This document shows, in pieces, positions 58,111-64,000 of a stretch of 64,000 nucleotides of DNA. The position numbers and the translations under genes are program-made. Position 1 is the first letter of the stretch; every line of letters starts with the position of its first letter. Origin of the DNA: Hydractinia symbiolongicarpus (lineage: Eukaryota; Cnidaria; Hydrozoa; Anthoathecata; Hydractiniidae); assembly GCF_029227915.1 (NCBI RefSeq), contig NC_079881.1, forward strand, positions 62,001 to 126,000, given 5' to 3'. Below the pieces are notes generated by a model that saw nothing but the letters and a program-made list of their open reading frames with translations, did not search any database and was not told the DNA's origin.

Positions 58111-61100
58111 ATACGGGTCGAGTCCGGGATTTACGGGAAATCGCGGGTTTTCGTTTGCCGGCGATTAAACTTCTTTTATTCAGCGTCTCATCAAAAATGA
58201 AAACATTTTTAAAAACTACAAGTCTCGTGGGCTTTAGTGGTGAAATAATAATTTAAAAAATCGTTCGGGAAATGAGTTTACTCCCTGGGTACTTTCTTTG
58301 TATACTTTTGACTATGCGGGCCGAGTCCGGGGTTTACGGGAAATGGCGGGTTTTCGTTTGCTGGCGATTAAACTTCTTTTATTCAGCGTCTCATCAGAAA
58401 TGAAAACATTTTTGAAAACTACAAGTCTCATGAGTTTTAGTGGTGAAAAGATAATTTAAAAAATCGTTTTGGAAATGAGTTTACTCCCTGGGTACTTTCT
58501 TTGTATACTTTTGACTATACGGGCCGAGTCGGGGATTTACGGGAAGTCGCGGGTTTTCGTTTGCCGGCGATTAAACTTCTTTTATTCAGCGTCTTATCAA
58601 AAATGAAAACATTTTTAAAAACTACAAGTCTCATGTGCTTTATTAGTGAAAAAATAATTTAAAAAATCGTTCGGGAAATGAGTTTACTCCCTGGGTACTT
58701 CCTTTGTATACTTTTGGCTATACGGGCCGAGTCCGGGGTTTACGGAAAATGGCGGGTTTTCGTTTGCCGGCGATTAAACTCCTTTTATTCAGCGTCTCAT
58801 CAAAAATGAAAACATTTTTGAAAACTACAAGTCTCATGCGTTTTAGTGGTGAAAAGATAATTTCAAAAATCGTTTTGGAAATGAGTTTACTCACAGGGTA
58901 CTTTCTTTGTATACATTCGACAACACGGGCCAAGCCCGGGATTTACGGGAAATCGCGGGTTTTCGTTTGCCGGCGATTAAACCACTTTCATTAAGCGTCT
59001 CATCAAAAATGAAAACATTTCTGAAAACTACAAGTCTCATGCGTTTTAGTGATGAAAAAATAATTTAAAAAATCGTTCGGGAAATGAGTTTACTCCCAGG
59101 GTACTTTCTTTGTATACTTTTGACTATACGGGCCGAGTCCAGGATTTACCGGAAATTGCAGGTTTTCGTTTGCCGGCGATTAAACTTCTTTTATTCAGCG
59201 TCTCATCAAAAATGAAAACATTTTTGTAAACTACAAGTCTCATGCGTTTTAGTGGTGAAAAAATAATTTAAAAAATCGCTCGGGAAAAGAGTTTACTCCC
59301 TGGGTACTTTCTTTGTATACTTTTGAATATACGGGCCGAGTCCGGGGTTTACGGGAAATGGCGGGTTTTCGTTTGCCGGCGATTAAACTTCTTTTATTCA
59401 GTGCCTCATCAAAAATGAAAACATTTTTTAAAACTACAAGTCTCATGCGTTTTAGTGGTGAAAAGATAATTTAAAAAATCGTTTTGGAAATGAGTTTACT
59501 CACAGGGTACTTTCTTTGTATACTATCGAATATACAAGCCAAGTCCGGGATTTACGGGAAATCGCGGGTTTTCGTTTGCCGGCGATTAAACCACTTTCAT
59601 TAAGCGTCTCATCAAAAATGAAAACATTTCTAAAAACTACAAGTGTCATGCGTTTTAGTGGTGAAAAAATAATTTAAAAAATCGTTCGGGAAATGAGTTT
59701 ACTCCCTGGTTACCTTCTTTGTATACTTTTAACTATACGGGCCGAGTCCGGGATTTACGGGAAATCGCGGGTTTTCGTTTGCCGGCGATTAAACTTCTTT
59801 TATTCAGCGTCTCATCAAAAATGAAAACATTTTTAAAAACTACAAGTCTCGTGGGCTTTAGTGGTGAAATAATAATTTAAAAAAGCGTTCGGGAAATGAG
59901 TTTACTCCCTGGGTACTTTCTTTGTATACTTTTGACTATACGGGCCGAGTCCGGGGTTTACGGGAAATGGCGGGTTTTCGTTTGCCGGCGATTAAACTTC
60001 TTTTATTCAGCGTCTCATCAAAAATGAAAACATTTTTGTAAACTACAAGTCTCATGCGTTTTAGTGGTGAAAAAATAATTTAAAAAATCGCTCGGGAAAA
60101 GAGTTTACTCCCTGGGTACTTTCTTTGTATACTTTTGACTATACGGGCCGAGTCCGGGGTTTACGGGAAATGGCGGGTTTTCGTTTGCCGGCGATTAAAC
60201 TTCTTTTATTCAGCGTCTCATCAAAAATGAAAACATTTTTTAAAACTACAAGTCTCATGCGTTTTAGTGGTGAAAAGATAATTTAAAAAATCGTTTTGGA
60301 AATGAGTTTACTCACAGGGTACTTTCTTTGTATACTATCGAATATACAAGCCAAGTCCGGGATTTACGGGAAATGGCGGGTTTTCGTTTGCCGGCGATTA
60401 AACCACTTTCATTAAGCGTCTCATCAAAAATGAAAACATTTCTAAAAACTACAAGTCTCATGCGTTTTAGTGGTGAAAAAATAATTTAAAAAATCGTTCG
60501 GGAAATGAGTTTACTCCCTGGTTACCTTCTTTGTATACTTTTAACTATACGGGCCGAGTCCGGGATTTTCGGGAAATCGCGGGTTTTCGTTTGCCGGCGA
60601 TTAAACTTCTTTTATTCAGCGTCTCATCAAAAATGAAAACATTTTTGTAAACTACAAGTCTCATGCGTTTTAGTGGTGAAAAAATACTTTAAAAAATCGC
60701 TCGGGAAAAGAGTTTACTCCCTGGGTACTTTCTTTGTATACTTTTGACTATACGGGCCGAGTCCGGGGTTTACGGGAAATGGCGGGTTTTCGTTTGCCGG
60801 CGATTAAACTTCTTTTATTCAGCGTCTCATCAAAAATGAAAACATTTTTTAAAACTACAAGTCTCATGCGTTTTAGTGGTGAAAAGATAATTTAAAAAAT
60901 CGTTTTGGAAATGAGTTTACTCACAGGGTACTTTCTTTGTATACTATCGAATATACAAGCCAAGTCCGGGATTTACGGGAAATCGCGGGTTTTCGTTTGC
61001 CGGCGATTAAACCACTTTCATTAAGCGTCTCATCAAAAATGAAAACATTTCTAAAAACTACAAGTGTCATGCGTTTTAGTGGTGAAAAAATAATTTAAAA

Positions 61101-61902
61101 AATCGTTCGGGAAATGAGTTTACTCCCTGGTTACCTTCTTTGTATACTTTTAACTATACGGGCCGAGTCCGGGATTTACGGGAAATCGCGGGTTTTCGTT
61201 TGCCGGCGATTAAACTTCTTTTATTCAGCGTCTCATCAAAAATGAAAACATTTTTAAAAACTACAAGTCTCGTGGGCTTTAGTGGTGAAATAATAATTTA
61301 AAAAATCGTTCGGGAAATGAGTTTACTCCCTGGGTACTTTCTTTGTATCCTTTTGACTATACGGGCCGAGTCCGGGGTTTACGGGAAATGGCGGGTTTTC
61401 GTTTGCCGGCGATTAAACTTCTTTTATTCAGCGTCTCATCAGAAATGAAACATTTTTGAAAACTACAAGTCTCATGGGCTTTAGTGGTGAAATAATAATT
61501 TAAAAAATCGTTCGGGAAATAAGTTTACTCCCAGGGTACTTTCTTTGTATACTTTTGACTATACGGGCCGAGTCCAGGATTTACGGGAAATCGCAGGTTT
61601 TCGTTTGCCGGCGATTAAACTTCTTTTATTTAGCGTCTTATCAAAAATGAAAACATTTTTAAAAACTACAAGTCTCGTGTGCTTTAGTGGTGAAAAAATA
61701 ATTTAAAAAATCGTTCGGGAAATGAGTTTACTCCCTGGGTACTTCCTTTGTATACTTTTGACTATACGGGCCGAGTCCGGGGTTTACGGGAAATGGCGGG
61801 TTTTCGTTTGCCGGCGATTAAACTCCTTTTATTCAGCGTCTTATCAAAAATGAAAACATTTTTGAAAACTACAAGTCTCATGCGTTTTAGTGGTGAAAAG
61901 AT

Positions 61903-62013
61903 AATTTAAAAAATCGTTTTGGAAATGAGTTTACTCACAGGGTACTTTCTTTGTATACATTCGACTACACGGGCCAAGCCCGGGATTTACGGGAAATCGC
62001 GTGGTGAAAAAAT
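61903..62013 (+). repeat. Truncated 111-bp monomer (type B), copy 1
   Basis: Starts as a normal B monomer (CGTTTTGG, ACTCACAGGG, CATTCGACTACACGGG, CCCGGGATTTACGGG) and then reads AAATCGCGTGGTGAAAAAATA. Monomer positions 100-191 are missing, including the whole conserved 17-bp box. The breakpoint has a one-base match (G). The frame of the array resumes normally afterwards. Confidence 0.88.
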
Positions 62014-63027
62014 AATTTAAAAAATCGTTCGGGAAATGAGTTTACTCCCAGGGTACTTTCTTTGTATACTTTTGACTATACGGGCCGAGTCCGGGATTTA
62101 CGGGAAATCGCGGGTTTTCGTTTACCGGCGATTAAACTTCTTTTATTCAGCGTCTCATCAAAAATGAAAACATTTCTAAAAACTACAAGTGTCATGCGTT
62201 TTAGTGGTGAAAAAATAATTTAAAAAATCGTTCGGGAAATGAGTTTACTCCCTGGTTACCTTCTTTGTATACTTTTAACTATACGGGCCGAGTCCGGGAT
62301 TTACGGGAAATCGCGGGTTTTCGTTTGCCGGCGATTAAACTTCTTTTATTCAGCGTCTCATCAAAAATGAAAACATTTTTAAAAACTACAAATCTCGTGG
62401 GCTTTAGTGGTGAAATAAAAATTTAAAAAATCGTTCGGGAAATGAGTTTACTCCCTGGGTACTTTCTTTGTATACTTTTGACTATACGGGCCGAGTCCGG
62501 GGTTTACGGGAAATGGCGGGTTTTCGTTTGCCGGCGATTAAACTTCTTTTATTCAGCGTCTCATCAGAAATGAAACATTTTTGAAAACTACAAGTCTCAT
62601 GGGCTTTAGTGGTGAAATAATAATTTAAAAAATCGTTCGGGAAATAAGTTTACTCCCAGGGTACTTTCTTTGTATACTTTTGACTATACGGGCCGAGTCC
62701 AGGATTTACGGGAAATCGCAGGTTTTCGTTTGCCGGCGATTAAACCTCTTTTATTTAGCGTCTTATCAAAAATGAAAACATTTTTAAAAACTACAAGTCT
62801 CGTGTGCTTTAGTGGTGAAAAAATAATTTAAAAAATCGTTCGGGAAATGAGTTTACTCCCTGGGTACTTCCTTTGTATACTTTTGACTATACGGGCCGAG
62901 TCCGGGGTTTACGGGAAATGGCGGGTTTTCGTTTGCCGGCGATTAAACTCCTTTTATTCAGCGTCTTATCAAAAATGAAAACATTTTTGAAAACTACAAG
63001 TCTCATGCGTTTTAGTGGTGAAAAGAT

Positions 63028-63138
63028 AATTTAAAAAATCGTTTTGGAAATGAGTTTACTCACAGGGTACTTTCTTTGTATACATTCGACTACACGGGCC
63101 AAGCCCGGGATTTACGGGAAATCGCGTGGTGAAAAAAT
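63028..63138 (+). repeat. Truncated 111-bp monomer (type B), copy 2
   Basis: Same sequence and same breakpoint as the truncated monomer at 61903, displaced by 1,125 bp. The identical join shows that the deletion happened once and was then duplicated with its neighbours. Confidence 0.88.
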
Positions 63139-64000
63139 AATTTAAAAAATCGTTCGGGAAATGAGTTTACTCCCAGGGTACTTTCTTTGTATACTTTTGA
63201 CTATACGGGCCGAGTCCGGGATTTACGGGAAATCGCGGGTTTTCGTTTGCCGGCGATTAAACTTCTTTTATTCAGCGTCTCATCAAAAATGAAAACATTT
63301 TTAAAAACTACAAGTCTCGTGGGCTTTAGTGGTGAAATAATAATTTAAAAAATCGTTCGGGAAATGAGTTTACTCCCTGGGTACTTTCTTTGTATACTTT
63401 TGACTATACGGGCCGAGTCCGGTGTTTACGGGAAATAGCGGGTTTTCGTTTGCCGGCGATTAAACTTCTTTTATTCAGCGTCTCATCAGAAATGAAAACA
63501 TTTTTGAAAACTACAAATCTCATGCGTTTTAGTGGTGAAAAGATAATTTAAAAAATCGTTTTGGAAATGAGTTTACTCCCTGGGTACTTTCTTTGTATAC
63601 TTTTGACTATACGGGCCGAGTCGGGGATTTACGGGAAGTCGCGGGTTTTCGTTTGCCGGCGATTAAACTTCTTTTATTCAGCGTCTCATCAAAAATGAAA
63701 ACATTTTTGTAAACTACAAGTCTCATGCGTTTTAGTGGTGAAAAAATAATTTAAAAAATCGCTCGGGAAAAGAGTTTACTCCCTGGGTGCTTTCTTTGTA
63801 TACTTTTGACTATACGGGCCGAGTCCGGGGTTTACGGGAAATGGCGGGTTTTCGTTTGCCGGCGATTAAACTTCTTTTATTCAGCGTCTCATCAAAAATG
63901 AAAACATTTTTGAAAACTACAAGTCTCGTGCGTTTTAGTGGTGAAAAGATAATTTAAAAAATCGTTTTGGAAATGAGTTTACTCACAGGGTACTTTCTTT

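Larger units (their letters stand above)
61025..63274 (+). repeat. 1,125-bp tandem duplication, two copies
   Basis: The one-base-short GAAATGAAACATTTTTG at 61442 and the truncated monomer at 61903 recur at 62567 and 63028, both 1,125 bp apart. Six monomers (1,218) minus 92 bp from the truncated copy and one further base give 1,125. Copies run about 61025-62149 and 62150-63274. It is the clearest case where a non-203-bp unit has been multiplied. Confidence 0.85.
1..64000 (+). repeat. Tandem satellite array, ~203-bp monomer, fills the window
   Basis: The anchor AATTTAAAAAATCG recurs at 8, 211, 414, 617, 820, 1023 and so on to the end of the window, giving a period of 203 bp. Single-base deletions make some monomers 201-202 bp. 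All copies read in the same direction; I saw no inverted copy, no inserted mobile element and no stretch of unique sequence. About 316 monomers are present. The array starts and ends in mid-monomer, so both ends lie outside the window. Length, orientation and higher-order organisation resemble eukaryotic centromeric or heterochromatic satellites. That role is inferred; nothing in the DNA proves centromere function. I do not recognise the family. No protein-coding or RNA gene is supported anywhere in it. Confidence 0.97.
58111..64000 (+). repeat. A-E and B-C-J-K family block at the window end
   Basis: The order C, D, E, A, B is visible from about 58.05 to 59.06 kb, then J, K, B, C from 59.06 kb. 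A CTATCGAATATACAAG variant of B appears at 59523, 60335 and 60944, spaced 812 and 609 bp (4 and 3 monomers), so the local HOR changes length from one copy to the next. A 1,125-bp duplication follows. The block runs off the end of the window inside a B monomer. Confidence 0.7.

Noticed and set aside
1-64000. CRISPR array
   Set aside because: The array is regular, but the whole 203-bp unit is repeated. There are no short repeats separated by unique spacers and no cas genes.
1-64000. Canonical CENP-B box
   Set aside because: I found no copy with TTCG, four bases, A, two bases, CGGG on either strand in the monomer types read. The closest is one base too short, as reported in the findings.
1-64000. 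Embedded LTR retrotransposon or other mobile element
   Set aside because: The 203-bp period is never broken by foreign sequence; all breaks in the period are deletions (76- and 111-bp monomers, or one- to few-base losses).

Overview
This window is one uninterrupted block of eukaryotic satellite DNA. A monomer of about 203 bp is repeated head to tail, all in the same orientation, from the first base to the last, giving roughly 316 copies. I see no gene, RNA gene, transposon, CRISPR array or unique sequence. Short open frames (60-129 codons) recur throughout, but they are by-products of the repeat and I do not annotate them as genes. The array runs off both ends, so it is longer than 64 kb. The layout (monomers near nucleosome-repeat length, higher-order repeats, no transposons, one orientation) is typical of centromeric or pericentromeric or other heterochromatic satellites. 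I do not recognise the family and cannot name the organism. CpG is not depleted (about 12 per monomer, observed/expected about 1.6 in a hand-counted monomer). This fits a lineage with little germline CpG methylation, such as many invertebrates, or very recent homogenisation. A plant is not excluded.

Each monomer has a GC-rich core (58% GC over 60 bp, holding GCCGGC and CGGGCC motifs) and an AT-rich remainder (about 24% GC) with several A-tracts. Monomers fall into recognisable types by diagnostic sites, and I use letters for them. A: TTGGCTATAC and TTACGGAAAATGG. B: ACTCACAGGG, CATTCGACTA, CCAAGCCCGGGAT, CCACTTTCATTAAG. C: CTGGTTACC. D: GGGGTTTACGGG, often CATCAGAAATG. E: GTCGGGGATTTACGGGAAG. 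J: GTCCAGGATTT and TTTTTGTAAAC. K: CGCTCGGGAAAAG. Primed versions (B', D', E') and F (GGGCAGA) make up a second family. A third family carries CGCGGAATTTCG or GGGCTCTAG.

Region by region: 1-2.85 kb holds A-B-C-D-E five-monomer higher-order repeats (HORs) and contracted versions. 2.93-5.36 kb has three copies of a B-C-J-K four-monomer HOR. 5.4-10.2 kb shifts into the primed family. 10.2-19.9 kb is largely re-copied from 3.3-10 kb, including 2,628-bp and 1,419-bp tandem duplications. 19.9-31.6 kb mixes the second and third families and contains a 3,247-bp tandem duplication. 31.6-36.8 kb returns to the A-E family. 36.8-50.8 kb is second and third family with 1,013-bp and 3,040-bp duplications. 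50.8-58.1 kb has four copies of a ten-monomer HOR, one shortened to six. 58.1-64 kb is again A-E and B-C-J-K material, with a 1,125-bp duplication carrying a shortened monomer.

The main result is the record of how the array grew. Duplicated blocks of 2, 3, 4, 5, 6, 7, 10, 13, 15 and 16 monomers are nested in one another and are nearly always in register with the monomer. This is what repeated unequal exchange or replication-based amplification would leave. I found no evidence for a novel gene system. All coordinates of blocks and breakpoints were read by eye and may be off by tens of bases where flagged as approximate.
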